A DNA stretch of 64,000 nt, taken from positions 992,001-1,056,000 of the forward strand of contig NZ_CP121208.1 of assembly GCF_029625435.1 (NCBI RefSeq), written 5' to 3'. Below are positions 1-8,942 of the stretch, piece after piece. Source of the stretch: Arcanobacterium canis (GTDB lineage Bacteria; Actinomycetota; Actinomycetes; Actinomycetales; Actinomycetaceae). The notes beneath the pieces are model-generated. The model searched no databases and was not told the origin of the DNA. It was given only the letters and a program-made list of their open reading frames with translations. Position numbers and translations under genes: made by a program. Each line of letters opens with the position of its first letter. Positions within the stretch are counted from its first letter, which is position 1.

Positions 1-1001
1 GACGAGGCGGACTTGGACATCTTGTCTCGTGCTTCGGAACGCATCTTCATGACTGCTTCGGTGTGAGCTTTCACGTTGTCGTTGCGCATTCCGAGTGCCA
101 CTGCAAATGGTGCAGCGAGGAAGATCGATGACAACGTTGACAAAATCATGCCCACGAACATCACCAGAGCAAGGTCACGGAGAGTGTCCGCCCCGAGCAA
201 AAGTACACCCACGAACAGGACGCTCATCACTGGGAGCAAGCCAGTGATCGAGGTATTAAGCGAACGAATTAGAGTTTGGTTGATGGCCAGGTTCGCCGAT
301 TCTTCATAGGTCATGTCGTTTTGCCTACGAAGTTCAACCGTGTTTTCACGAACCTTGTCGAAAACCACGACGGTGTCGTAAAGGGAATACCCCATAATGG
401 TGAGCAGACCAATGATCGTCGCCGGCGTAATCTCGAATCCACCAATCCAGTAAACGCCAAGAGTGACGATGAAATCGTGTAAGAGCGCGCCCATTGCGCC
501 GACGGCGATTGCCCACGAGCGGAAGTAGATGGTCATGACCAGCGACACCAGGACCATGAACACGATCATCGCGCGAATTGCCTTCGACATAATGTCTGCA
601 CCCCACGAGGGGCCGATGAAGGTAGAGGTCACTTCTGTCTCATTGACCTGATAGGCACTTGCCAATTCTGAACGAACCTGCTGGGTCTGTTGATCCGTCA
701 GCTCACCGGTCTGAATGCGGATGGTGTCACTTCCAACATTCGATACACGTGGCGCAGTATCTTTACCGATCTTGGTCACGATATCAGTCGCTGGCTTCAG
801 TGCTGTTTGCGAAGTGCCTGAAATTGTGAACTGAGATCCACCGCGGAACTCGATTCCCAGATTAGGAGAAATCGTTGCGAAGGAGAGCAGAGATACAAGG
901 ACGAGGGCAATCGCAGCACTAAACCAGTACTTGCGCTTTTGAATCAGTGGGTAAGAGGTCTTGCCCGAGTAGAGGTTATTTCCCCAAGAATACATCGACA
1001 T
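1..1001 (-). CDS. secF: Protein translocase subunit SecF (3' end outside window)
   Basis: SecF works with SecD in the membrane, using the proton-motive force to help release preproteins on the outer face of the SecYEG channel. 333 codons are visible; the stop lies beyond base 1. The N-terminus has a first membrane helix followed by the motif GIEFRGGS, the SecF equivalent of the SecD D1 motif, then an extracytoplasmic domain and several further hydrophobic segments. The ATG shares its A with the secD stop (TGATG), so translation is probably coupled. It is the third gene of yajC-secD-secF. Identity is secure; only the C-terminus is missing. Confidence 0.96.
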   Translation of the reverse strand, partial: MSMYSWGNNLYSGKTSYPLIQKRKYWFSAAIALVLVSLLSFATISPNLGIEFRGGSQFTISGTSQTALKPATDIVTKIGKDTAPRVSNVGSDTIRIQTGELTDQQTQQVRSELASAYQVNETEVTSTFIGPSWGADIMSKAIRAMIVFMVLVSLVMTIYFRSWAIAVGAMGALLHDFIVTLGVYWIGGFEITPATIIGLLTIMGYSLYDTVVVFDKVRENTVELRRQNDMTYEESANLAINQTLIRSLNTSITGLLPVMSVLFVGVLLLGADTLRDLALVMFVGMILSTLSSIFLAAPFAVALGMRNDNVKAHTEAVMKMRSEARDKMSKSAS

Positions 1002-2905
1002 CAGTTCTCACCTTTCGCTGCCTGGCGCTTCTCGCGACGCTCGCGTGCTCGAAGTTGTGCGAGCGATTCGCCCTCACGACGTTCGAGGTGAACTTCGCGT
1101 TGATGCTTATTTGCGGTTGTGTGATCGGAGACGAAACGTGCGTCGGGATACTCGTCGGCCGAGAGCGCCTGTTTTTCAAGGCCTGTAACGCCAGAACGAG
1201 ACTTCTTCTTTGTTTCAAAGGAACGAATCCGACCTCGTCCCTGGTAAATCGCCGGGCCTTCGAGTTTCTTAGTATTCAGGCCAGAATAGGCCTTGCCCTG
1301 TCCGAAGAAAGCGGTCTTCCCGAGGTACGTCATCAATGGATAGGTGAACATCATGACGACGATCAAATCCAACACAGTTGTAATACCGAGTGTAAAAGCG
1401 AAGCCACGCACGGAACCAACAGTCAAAATGTACAAGACCGCAGAGGCAAGGAGGTTCACCGCGTCGGAAACGATGATGGTGCGGCGGGCATGAACCCATC
1501 CGTGATAAATAGCACTGGTGACGGTGCGGCCGTCGCGAATTTCATCACGAATACGCTCGAAGTACACAATGAACGAGTCGGCTGTCACACCAATGGAAAC
1601 GATCATACCCAGGACGCCGGCCATCGAGAGCCTGTACCCCATCCCCCACGACAGCAAACAGACCACAAAGTATGACAAGCCGGTCGAAAGAAGAATCGAG
1701 GCCACGGCAACCACGCCCAACGCGTGATACTGCCAGACCATGTATGCCACGATAATCAGCAAGCCGATAAGGCCAGCGATCAAACCGGACTGAAGTTGGT
1801 CTGTACCAAGAGTCGCTGAAATCTGTTCTTCAGACTGAACGTGGAAATTCAACGGAAGGGAGCCAAAGCTGAGCTGGTTAGCTAACGATGCTGCCTCGGG
1901 AGCAGTAAACGATCCGGTGATTTGCGCACCACCAGAAATTCGGCCCGAGGGAACGGGTGCAGAGAGCACCTTGCCATCAAGCACGATCGAGAACTGATTG
2001 CGTGGGCTTTGGAGTTGGGAAATGCGGGCTGTCGAGTCAGCAAATGCCTTCGAACCGGCAGCGTTGAATTCCATGTTCACCGCGTAGCCACCCGTTGGCG
2101 TGCCTTGGTTATTCACAGCCGGGCCGGAGGTTGCCTGAGTGACTTGAGAGCCTTCCACTTCAGCCGGGCCGAGGATGTACTTATTCGCTCCTGAGGAATC
2201 ACAGGCCACAAGAGCCTTCTTCGGGTCGTCACCCGTTGCTGCGAGTTGAGCCTCTTGTGACCCACATGTGAGCAGGTACATGTCCTGCGTGGTCTTCTCC
2301 GTGATCCACGCAGTGTCCGACGGGTTCTCGGGCTTCTTCGCCGGCGCGTCTGAGATCTTTCCATCGCCGTTCACATCTGCCAAAACTTCGATGTTCTTCT
2401 TAATCTCTTCTTGCGTCATCGACTTTTCGTTGCCCGCAACAAGCTTCTTGTTTGCTGCTTTCATCGCAGCAGCGATTGTTGGGGCATCGAGCTTATGGCT
2501 CTGCGTGATCGCAAGAACCGGGCGCATACGCAGCACAGCTGAAGTGCGCACAAGGTTCAGGGTTTCTTTGCTCGGGTTTCCGGGAAGTCCGACGACGATA
2601 TTCGATCCACCCTGGGAGTTGATTTCAGCTTCAGCAACACCGGACGCATCCACACGCTGACGGATGATCTCAATTGCTTGAGCCACGTCAGCATCGGTGA
2701 TTGCACGACCGTCGGTCGAGACTGGCGTGAGGATAATCTGGGTGCCACCCTCAAGATCGAGAGCGAGATCCGGAGTGAAACGACTCTTGTCCGTCGTCAG
2801 TGAGCCGTAGGCGAGAGAACCCACTAGCGCCACAATCATCACGACTAAGAGCACCAGCTGCTTATAGAGCTTAGGTTTCACTTCCGCATGAGAGGAGTGA
2901 GACAT
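1001..2905 (-). CDS. secD: Protein translocase subunit SecD
   Basis: 634 residues. A first membrane helix at about 15-36 is followed by the D1 signature around D50 (DLEGGTQ), a long extracytoplasmic region to about residue 380, and a C-terminal bundle of five helices ending near 560. The last 70 residues are Lys/Arg-rich and cytoplasmic. With SecF it forms the accessory complex that pulls secreted proteins through SecYEG using proton flow. The start is supported by AAAGGA upstream of the ATG. It lies 24 nt after yajC and overlaps secF by one base, so the three form an operon. The extracytoplasmic region has a low-complexity insert around residues 155-190, common in actinobacterial SecD. Confidence 0.97.
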   Translation of the reverse strand: MSHSSHAEVKPKLYKQLVLLVVMIVALVGSLAYGSLTTDKSRFTPDLALDLEGGTQIILTPVSTDGRAITDADVAQAIEIIRQRVDASGVAEAEINSQGGSNIVVGLPGNPSKETLNLVRTSAVLRMRPVLAITQSHKLDAPTIAAAMKAANKKLVAGNEKSMTQEEIKKNIEVLADVNGDGKISDAPAKKPENPSDTAWITEKTTQDMYLLTCGSQEAQLAATGDDPKKALVACDSSGANKYILGPAEVEGSQVTQATSGPAVNNQGTPTGGYAVNMEFNAAGSKAFADSTARISQLQSPRNQFSIVLDGKVLSAPVPSGRISGGAQITGSFTAPEAASLANQLSFGSLPLNFHVQSEEQISATLGTDQLQSGLIAGLIGLLIIVAYMVWQYHALGVVAVASILLSTGLSYFVVCLLSWGMGYRLSMAGVLGMIVSIGVTADSFIVYFERIRDEIRDGRTVTSAIYHGWVHARRTIIVSDAVNLLASAVLYILTVGSVRGFAFTLGITTVLDLIVVMMFTYPLMTYLGKTAFFGQGKAYSGLNTKKLEGPAIYQGRGRIRSFETKKKSRSGVTGLEKQALSADEYPDARFVSDHTTANKHQREVHLERREGESLAQLRARERREKRQAAKGEN

Positions 2906-2929
2906 TGTTGTTCCTTTACGTGGAGAAAA

Positions 2930-3304
2930 TTACTTGTCTGAGTCAGATTGCCTAGTGGTATCTTCCGAATCATCAGAAGACGTCGCCTGCTTGGAAGCCT
3001 CAGTTTCCTCCACAACGTCGTCGTCGGAGGCATAGCCAAGGGGGAGATCCATTTGCTGCAGAATCGCACGCTTCATCCATACTGTTTCGTCGCCCGACGG
3101 TGATTCAAGAGTCACCGCGTCACCGTCAATATCGACAATGCGCCCAAAGAAACCGGAGTTTGTCACCACATTTGTGCCAACAACAAGCGCCTTTTCACGC
3201 TCCTCAGCTGCCTTCGCTTGAGCCTTGCGCGCACCGCGCGACATGAACCACATCAGAGCTACCATGACCACCAAAATGATGATCAGCTCGAAACCACGGG
3301 GCAT
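2930..3304 (-). CDS. yajC: Sec translocase accessory protein YajC
   Basis: A 124-residue protein with one N-terminal membrane helix (about 5-22), a basic stretch, a small beta domain (VVGTNVVTNSGFFGRI) and an acidic Ser/Thr-rich C-terminal tail. YajC associates with SecDF in the membrane; its exact role is still unclear. The reading frame is open from a TTG at 3319, but I choose the ATG at 3304 because AAGGA stands 8-9 nt before it and the protein then begins with MPRGFELIII, directly ahead of the helix. It is first in the yajC-secD-secF operon. Confidence 0.93.
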   Translation of the reverse strand: MPRGFELIIILVVMVALMWFMSRGARKAQAKAAEEREKALVVGTNVVTNSGFFGRIVDIDGDAVTLESPSGDETVWMKRAILQQMDLPLGYASDDDVVEETEASKQATSSDDSEDTTRQSDSDK

Positions 3305-3467
3305 AAACCTATCCTTCAATCAGACCACGGCCGCACTGGCCATAACGGATAAACTCTACCCGAGTGAGGGGAAAACAAACGGGAAAAACTCTGCAAAAGT
3401 AATGAGATACTCACGTATCGCAATACTTTGGTGTGTTGAAGAAACGTTTGGCAAGAACAATCATCGT

Positions 3468-4484
3468 CTAGCCAAAGAGCGCCTCTGAGTCAGGGGCAGT
3501 CAGGCCTAAGTGCGACCATGCCAGCGACGTCGCCATGCGACCTCGTGGCGTGCGGATAATAAAACCTTCGCGGACCAAGTAAGGCTCAGCAACCGTTTCA
3601 ACGGTCTCGGGCTCTTCTCCCACAGACACAGCAATTGTTGCCAAACCGGCAGGACCACCATGAAAACGGCGGCAGAGCACATCAAGAACGGCACGATCAA
3701 GTCGATCAAGACCAAGTGAATCCACTTCAAAAACATCCAAAGCAGACTTCGCCGCAACGAGATCGAGGACACCGTTTCCACGAACTTGCGCCCAATCCTG
3801 AACACGGCGAAGCAAACGATTTGCAATACGCGGCGTGCCCCGGGAACGCGAAGCAATTTCTCCGGCTGCATCGTTATCAATCTGCGCGTTAAGTTTCACT
3901 GCATTGGCAGACACAATCTGTGCAAGTTCCTCGACCGTGTAGTAGTCAAGATGAGCTGTAAAACCAAAGCGATCTCGCAAAGGCGCAGGGAGCAGACCGG
4001 CACGAGTCGTTGCGCCGACAACGGTAAATGGAGGAAGCGGAAGCGGAATTGAGGTTGCACCTGGCCCCTTCCCCACCATGACATCCACACGAAAATCTTC
4101 CATCGCAAGGTAAAGCATCTCCTCAGCAGTACGCGCTAAGCGATGAATCTCATCGATAAAGAGGACGTCGCCTTCTTGAAGAGCTGAGAGTACCGCAGCA
4201 AGATCTCCCGGCTTTTGAATAGCCGGTCCAGAGGTTAGTCGTAATGATCCTCCCACCTCAGCCGCAATAATCATTGCGAGCGTCGTTTTTCCCAATCCAG
4301 GTGGCCCTGAGAGGAGCACATGGTCAGGCGATTTCGCTCGCGCAATTGATGCATCGAGAACGAGTGAAAGTTGATTGCGTACCGTTTCTTGACCAACAAA
4401 TTCATCCAGACGTTTTGGCCTCAGCGCCGCCTCCTGGGCACGCTCAGTATCAGTAGCGTCCGGGGCCATATCAAATTGCGACAT
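3468..4484 (-). CDS. ruvB: Holliday junction branch migration helicase RuvB
   Basis: 338 residues, the usual length. AAA+ ATPase motifs are intact: Walker [10 protein letters not shown] at 60-68, Walker B and DEIH at 107-114, sensor 1 GATTRAG, arginine-finger region PLRDRFG, and the C-terminal winged-helix domain with FHGGPAGL. RuvB hexamers drive migration of Holliday junctions held by RuvA; RuvC then cuts them. The start has a strong GGAGGTGACAG ribosome site. It follows ruvA after 3 nt and forms the operon ruvC-ruvA-ruvB. Confidence 0.98.
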   Translation of the reverse strand: MSQFDMAPDATDTERAQEAALRPKRLDEFVGQETVRNQLSLVLDASIARAKSPDHVLLSGPPGLGKTTLAMIIAAEVGGSLRLTSGPAIQKPGDLAAVLSALQEGDVLFIDEIHRLARTAEEMLYLAMEDFRVDVMVGKGPGATSIPLPLPPFTVVGATTRAGLLPAPLRDRFGFTAHLDYYTVEELAQIVSANAVKLNAQIDNDAAGEIASRSRGTPRIANRLLRRVQDWAQVRGNGVLDLVAAKSALDVFEVDSLGLDRLDRAVLDVLCRRFHGGPAGLATIAVSVGEEPETVETVAEPYLVREGFIIRTPRGRMATSLAWSHLGLTAPDSEALFG

Positions 4485-4487
4485 CTG

Positions 4488-5081
4488 TCACCTCCGCGAT
4501 CCAAGAATTTGCAGAGCAGCACGAAGAAGATCCGCGGTGCTTGTCCCAGTAAACGTTTCTCGTGCCTGGCACAGAGCATCTTCCGCTTCAGATTCTCTCC
4601 ATCCCAACGACATCAGTCCTTCAATCACCGCCAGGTCAGCTTGCCCAGGCTCAGGTGCGGCTCCCGCAGGAGTTTGGGACGCAGGACCGAGCTTGTCACC
4701 AATTTCCAGGATCATTCGTTGAGCGCTCTTTTTCCCAATTCCAGGAACACGGCTGAGGGCCTTTTCGTCTTTTGCAGCAAGGGCTCGACGAAGCTCATCT
4801 GGCGAAAATACAGCGAGAACAGCCAATGCAATCTTCGGTCCGATCCCTGAAACACCGGTGAGAGTCTCAAAAATCGCCTTTTCATCCGTCGATGAGAAAC
4901 CAAATAAAGTCATCGAGTCTTCTCGGACAACCAAGGACGTCCACACGTGTGCTTCATGCCCAACGTGCAGGTGCGAGAGCGTGGCAGGGGTTGCGAGGAT
5001 CTGATATCCCACGCCGGCGACATCAACCACAGCACCGGAGATCCCAACCTGGAGCACTTGTCCTCGAATTGACGCGATCAC
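4488..5081 (-). CDS. ruvA: Holliday junction DNA helicase subunit RuvA
   Basis: 197 residues starting at a GTG that gives the family N-terminus MIASIRGQV, with AAAGGGG 5-6 nt upstream. The frame is open a further 78 nt, but those codons do not resemble RuvA and are not included. The OB-fold domain is at 1-65, the paired helix-hairpin-helix elements at VSGIGPKIA and VPGIGKKSA, and the flexible C-terminal domain that contacts RuvB follows. RuvA binds four-way junctions as a tetramer and loads RuvB. It lies between ruvC and ruvB in the same operon. Confidence 0.96.
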   Translation of the reverse strand: MIASIRGQVLQVGISGAVVDVAGVGYQILATPATLSHLHVGHEAHVWTSLVVREDSMTLFGFSSTDEKAIFETLTGVSGIGPKIALAVLAVFSPDELRRALAAKDEKALSRVPGIGKKSAQRMILEIGDKLGPASQTPAGAAPEPGQADLAVIEGLMSLGWRESEAEDALCQARETFTGTSTADLLRAALQILGSRR

Positions 5082-5209
5082 GCGATCCCCTTTCGAACGT
5101 TTGTACGATTCTACCGCACTCATGCCGCTCAACGTCAAAAGCATCGAACGATGCGACATCCCTCGTGCCGTGCCACGTCACCACAAGTGCTCAGTAGCGC
5201 GTGGCAGTA

Positions 5210-5830
5210 CTATTCAGGCGCCACTGCACCATGCCGACGAGTCAATCGTTCAGCGTCGGCCCACATTTTTTGAGCTGCTGTTAGCCCCGGCCCAGAATTA
5301 TCGGGCAACATGCCCGCACCACCGTGCTGCGCACGTGTCGTGTCAACCATATGATCTGCTCCGCCGCGCCATGCCTGACAAATTGCAATAGCGAGTGCAT
5401 CCGCTGCATCCTTCGGACGTGGGAGCTGCGGCAAGCCCAGAATGCGTTGGATCATCTGCTGAACCTGCAACTTTTGCGCGCGGCCATTTCCGGTTACCGC
5501 AGCTTTCACTTCAGACGGCGTATGCGAACCGAGAGCGACACCAGCACGAGCCGCAGCGAGAAGAACAACTCCTGCTACTTGGGCTGTTCCTGTCACCGAA
5601 CGGACATTTTCCTGCGCGAAAACTCGTTCGTAGGCGACGACGTCTGGAGAAAAACGCGCAATCTTTTCTTCCAGAGCGTTGAAGATCGTCAAAAGACGTC
5701 GATGTGGCGCAACCCGAGGATCGGTCCGTGCCACATCGACGTCGAGCATTTTCACGCGACGCCCGCCTTCGGCTTCAATCACGCCGAGGCCACACCGCGT
5801 CAATCCGGGGTCAACTCCCAGAATGATCAT
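5210..5830 (-). CDS. ruvC: Holliday junction resolvase RuvC
   Basis: 206 residues. The four catalytic acidic residues of RuvC nucleases are present: D7 (GVDPGL), E68 (YERVF), D141 and D144 (DAADALA). The enzyme cuts Holliday junctions symmetrically with Mg2+. The body ends near residue 165; the remaining ~40 residues (Gly-rich, then a basic end) are longer than in the E. coli enzyme but similar tails occur in actinobacteria. The ATG starts immediately after the YebC stop codon (TAA then GATCAT on the plus strand), so the two are co-transcribed. About 130 nt separate it from the ruvA start. Confidence 0.97.
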   Translation of the reverse strand: MIILGVDPGLTRCGLGVIEAEGGRRVKMLDVDVARTDPRVAPHRRLLTIFNALEEKIARFSPDVVAYERVFAQENVRSVTGTAQVAGVVLLAAARAGVALGSHTPSEVKAAVTGNGRAQKLQVQQMIQRILGLPQLPRPKDAADALAIAICQAWRGGADHMVDTTRAQHGGAGMLPDNSGPGLTAAQKMWADAERLTRRHGAVAPE

Positions 5831-6592
5831 TTACTCGTCAGCATCCATCTGCTCGGCAATCTCGTCAGGAATATCGAGGTTGGAGTACACATTTTGGATA
5901 TCGTCGATATCGTCAAGAGCATCGATCAGGCGCATCACCTTGTTCGCTGCTTCGACCGAATCGACAGTCACCTTCACATCGGGCACGAATTGGACTTCGG
6001 CCGAGTTGTAATCCATGCCTGCTTCCTGGAGAGCGCTACGCACGGCAACGAGATCATTGGGCGCGCTGATCACTTCGAAGACATCGCCTTCGTTATTCAC
6101 TTCTTCTGCACCCGCGTCAAGCACTGCCATGAGGACGTCATCTTCGTTGTTTCCCTCTGCAGGGACTTCGACGACGCCCTTGCGGTGGAACATAAACGAC
6201 ACCGAGCCCGGATCAGCGAGAGTACCACCATTGCGCGTCAGACCAACTCGCACGTCCGACGCCGCACGGTTGCGATTATCTGTCAGACATTCGATCAGAA
6301 CAGCGACGCCACCCGAGGCGTAGCCTTCATACATAATCGTTTCGTAGTTGACTGCATCTGCACCTTCACCCGAACCACGCTTGACAGCACGATCAATGTT
6401 GTCTGCCGGGACAGAATTCTTCTTCGCCTTCTGGATCGCGTCGAACAGTGTGGGATTACCGGCGGGATCGCCGCCACCTGTGCGGGCTGCAACTTCAATG
6501 TTTTTAATCAGGCGCGCAAAGAGCTTGCCACGCTTCGCATCAATCGCCGCCTTCTTATGCTTCGTGGTTGCCCACTTTGAGTGTCCGGACAC
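5831..6592 (-). CDS. YebC/PmpR (TACO1) family protein
   Basis: 253 residues, typical length. The N-terminus [21 protein letters not shown] is the family signature, followed by the conserved [18 protein letters not shown] and the acidic central and C-terminal domains. YebC proteins were first described as transcription regulators; more recent work on the family points to a role in translation of difficult motifs such as polyproline. GTG start with AAGGAG seven nt upstream. Its position directly before ruvC is conserved in many bacteria. Function here is inferred from the family only. Confidence 0.95.
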   Translation of the reverse strand: MSGHSKWATTKHKKAAIDAKRGKLFARLIKNIEVAARTGGGDPAGNPTLFDAIQKAKKNSVPADNIDRAVKRGSGEGADAVNYETIMYEGYASGGVAVLIECLTDNRNRAASDVRVGLTRNGGTLADPGSVSFMFHRKGVVEVPAEGNNEDDVLMAVLDAGAEEVNNEGDVFEVISAPNDLVAVRSALQEAGMDYNSAEVQFVPDVKVTVDSVEAANKVMRLIDALDDIDDIQNVYSNLDIPDEIAEQMDADE

Positions 6593-6693
6593 AGATTCTC
6601 CTTCGTAAGTTCACAAATTCGCTCACCATGATACCGCGTGCGAGGCTTACCTCGCCGGTAGCTGGCTCACAGGCTAGGTTTCAGTGACCTCGA

Positions 6694-7239
6694 TCACGGA
6701 CCCATCCCAGTTCTGCCAGGTGCGCAGCATCGCCGCGAGCCCGCGAGGATAAAACGGCGTCGCGGAATCATGTTGCTCGATCTGCTCGGGGAAAACCACC
6801 GATAATCATCCAGTAACTGCTGCTCAAGTGGAGTCAGTGCCGTTCCTTGCTTGTTGTCGATTTGCTCCCGCTCATCATCGCTGACGTGCAAAAGATAAAA
6901 TTCTTCATCTTGCTTCCGTGTCTCGCGTGCAAAATGAAAGGTAGCATGACGAATCAGAACCGGCCCTGCCAACCGATCCGAGCTGACAACAAGCCCTGTC
7001 TCTTCGCGTAATTCACGTACAGCGCTTTCTCTTGATGTTTCGCCTGCCTCAAGGCCCCCGCCTGGCGTGAACCACCACTTGTGCTCCTCATCATCAAAGT
7101 CGTGGCCAAGGATAAGAAAAATTCGCCCATCGCGGTCCAGAACAACGACTCGTGCGGCAACCCGATGTGGAAAACCATCGACGTCACGAGGCCATTCGTC
7201 GGCAAGCTGCTGTGCGCTTTCCTTTGACATCTCGCTCAT
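6694..7239 (-). CDS. Nudix hydrolase
   Basis: 181 residues with a complete Nudix box around residues 62-84 (GGGLEAGE then REXVRELREETGL type spacing, GX5EX7REUXEEXGU satisfied), so it should hydrolyse a nucleoside diphosphate linked to another group with Mg2+ or Mn2+; the substrate cannot be read from sequence. The ATG overlaps the PrsW-like gene stop (ATGA) and has GAGGTG upstream. In M. tuberculosis a Nudix gene also follows pimA, so its position is conserved. The last ~25 residues are basic and look non-globular. Confidence 0.9.
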   Translation of the reverse strand: MSEMSKESAQQLADEWPRDVDGFPHRVAARVVVLDRDGRIFLILGHDFDDEEHKWWFTPGGGLEAGETSRESAVRELREETGLVVSSDRLAGPVLIRHATFHFARETRKQDEEFYLLHVSDDEREQIDNKQGTALTPLEQQLLDDYRWFSPSRSSNMIPRRRFILAGSRRCCAPGRTGMGP

Positions 7240-8402
7240 ATGAACACCTCTCGAAGTTCAGTAATATTATTCAGATGGTCTTGTTGAGCTGCGAGAACGC
7301 GGCGCTGATTCTCAGTTCCGCGTCGAACTGCGCGAGTCCTGAGATGGCCAAGCTGCAACAATTCGTTATGGAGCTGACGCATCGCTTCGGCGCCGTCATG
7401 AGCACTGTAGCCCTTCGCTACCGCACGTTTCGCCGCCCACGCTTTCGACCGACGTCGTTCTGCTAGCGTCATGGTGAATGCTAGCTCGGTAGGAGCGATC
7501 TGTCCCCCAGCGACAAACGACGCGAGTCCCGCACGTACTGATTCTTTTTCTTCACGATGAGCGTAAAGCACCATAATGATTGCAATCACGGCGATTGGAA
7601 TCGTATTGACCATTTTGTACATTCCGTAGGTCATACCGTGCCACCCCAGCGCATTGTTATTGAGGAAATGGAAAACCCACGCCCCCACAAGTCCAGGGAT
7701 CGCCCATAATACCACCATGATGCGTCTGCGAGAGTATTCAGCAAAGCCCACGAAGAATCCGAAAAGGGCCGTATACGCGTCATGAGAGAAAGGTGAATCG
7801 AGAAAGCGCACCTGGAATGTGCTCGATAGCGTGGTGGAGTACTCGGTGAAGTATAAAACGTTTTCGGTGAAGGCGAATCCAGCACCGATGAGCGCACCGT
7901 ACACGATACCGTCCGTCGGACCGTTGAATGCCCGTGAGAAGGTAGCGAAGATAATGATCACTCCGAGGCCCTTAATGAGTTCCTCTGAGAGCGGGGCACC
8001 ATATGACGCGACCCATGCAGTGATTTCATATTCCCCTGCGCCCGGTGGAAGAAAGAGCGGAGCAAACGCTTGTGCCCAGGCGTTGAGGAAGAGCGCCCCA
8101 AAAATTGCAGCCCCTCCTCCCCACGTTAAGGCGACGAAATACAATGCACCCGGCTCGGGTTCCCATGAATCAATCACCCACACGAACACTAGTGTGAAGG
8201 CCAGTGGAATCAGCGAGATGAGAACTGAGCGCGCCACATCTGCGTTATTGGCGTGTGTGAAGAGAACCGGCCATGCCATGGTCAGCGAAATCACCGACGC
8301 CGTCACGAGACTAACGACACCAAGGGTGTCAACCGGGCGAATGTACACAGGTGATTTCCATGTGCGCCCAGCATCTGCTCGGACCAGTGGATAGTGAATC
8401 AT
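7236..8402 (-). CDS. PrsW-family intramembrane metalloprotease
   Basis: 388 residues from the ATG at 8402, chosen over a GTG six bases upstream because GGGGAG lies 7 nt before the ATG and only 1 nt before the GTG. About eight hydrophobic segments fill residues 20-285. PrsW/CPBP-like motifs are visible: an EE pair in PLSEELIKG, FTEN in GAGFAFTENVLYF, and a downstream His in SHDAYTALFGFFVG. PrsW in Bacillus cleaves the anti-sigma factor RsiW; the substrate here is unknown. The C-terminal 80 residues are basic and cytoplasmic. It is 12 nt downstream of the small membrane protein gene and overlaps the Nudix gene. Confidence 0.88.
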   Translation of the reverse strand: MIHYPLVRADAGRTWKSPVYIRPVDTLGVVSLVTASVISLTMAWPVLFTHANNADVARSVLISLIPLAFTLVFVWVIDSWEPEPGALYFVALTWGGGAAIFGALFLNAWAQAFAPLFLPPGAGEYEITAWVASYGAPLSEELIKGLGVIIIFATFSRAFNGPTDGIVYGALIGAGFAFTENVLYFTEYSTTLSSTFQVRFLDSPFSHDAYTALFGFFVGFAEYSRRRIMVVLWAIPGLVGAWVFHFLNNNALGWHGMTYGMYKMVNTIPIAVIAIIMVLYAHREEKESVRAGLASFVAGGQIAPTELAFTMTLAERRRSKAWAAKRAVAKGYSAHDGAEAMRQLHNELLQLGHLRTRAVRRGTENQRRVLAAQQDHLNNITELREVFI

Positions 8403-8414
8403 CGGCACGCTCCC

Positions 8415-8942
8415 CTATTCGTCGTCAAGGTCAACCGTGGCCGGAACAGGAGCTGTGCCGTAAAGGCGAAACATACGAACAAGTAAACTTCCACGCACGC
8501 GGCGCGCCCGCGATACTCGAGAATTGTGGAACATCCGAGCCATTCGCACCCGTTCGCGCGCCTTCTCGAGAGGATCAATAGGCGACTCAAGTTCGTCAAC
8601 AGTCAGGCGCAGTGCGCGCGATAATTCTGATTCACGAGCAAGACGATCAGCGGGATCGTGAGCTCCCATTGAGACGTAATCTAAACCGTCGTTGACGAGG
8701 GGGTGCATCGTCGTGTCAAGAACGTTTGTTGCGGCGTCTGCGAGAATCATCGCTCCAGCAATATCAAGTTTCCCCGATGACGAGGCTGCAAGAGCTTGAT
8801 GAGCACGTTCGTTGAGCGCGTTTTCAAGGACTCGTCTACTGCGAGCCACCGCACGGTTAAGGTTGTCCAGTTTGCGTGAACGCAAGATAACCGCGGCGAT
8901 GATGACCACCACCACGCACAGGGTAAGGATGGCCCAGGTCAT
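8415..8942 (-). CDS. Conserved membrane-anchored protein, function unknown
   Basis: 175 residues: one N-terminal membrane helix at about 3-20, then a mainly helical, charged cytoplasmic or extracytoplasmic domain rich in Arg, Glu and Ala. The layout (single helix followed by helical bundle with repeated Leu-Asn-Arg-Ala-Val pattern) recalls LemA proteins, but the match is weak and I do not assign it. The ATG overlaps the pimA stop (ATGA), so it belongs to the pgsA-patA-pimA operon and may be connected with the envelope. Confidence 0.8.
   Translation of the reverse strand: MTWAILTLCVVVVIIAAVILRSRKLDNLNRAVARSRRVLENALNERAHQALAASSSGKLDIAGAMILADAATNVLDTTMHPLVNDGLDYVSMGAHDPADRLARESELSRALRLTVDELESPIDPLEKARERVRMARMFHNSRVSRARRVRGSLLVRMFRLYGTAPVPATVDLDDE

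Noticed and set aside
4488-5159. Longer RuvA starting at 5159
   Set aside because: The extra 26 codons do not match RuvA; the GTG at 5081 gives the family N-terminus and has AAAGGGG.
5324-6580. 418-codon open frame on the plus strand
   Set aside because: It is antisense to ruvC and the YebC gene, has Cys/His-rich composition without any domain, and no ribosome site.
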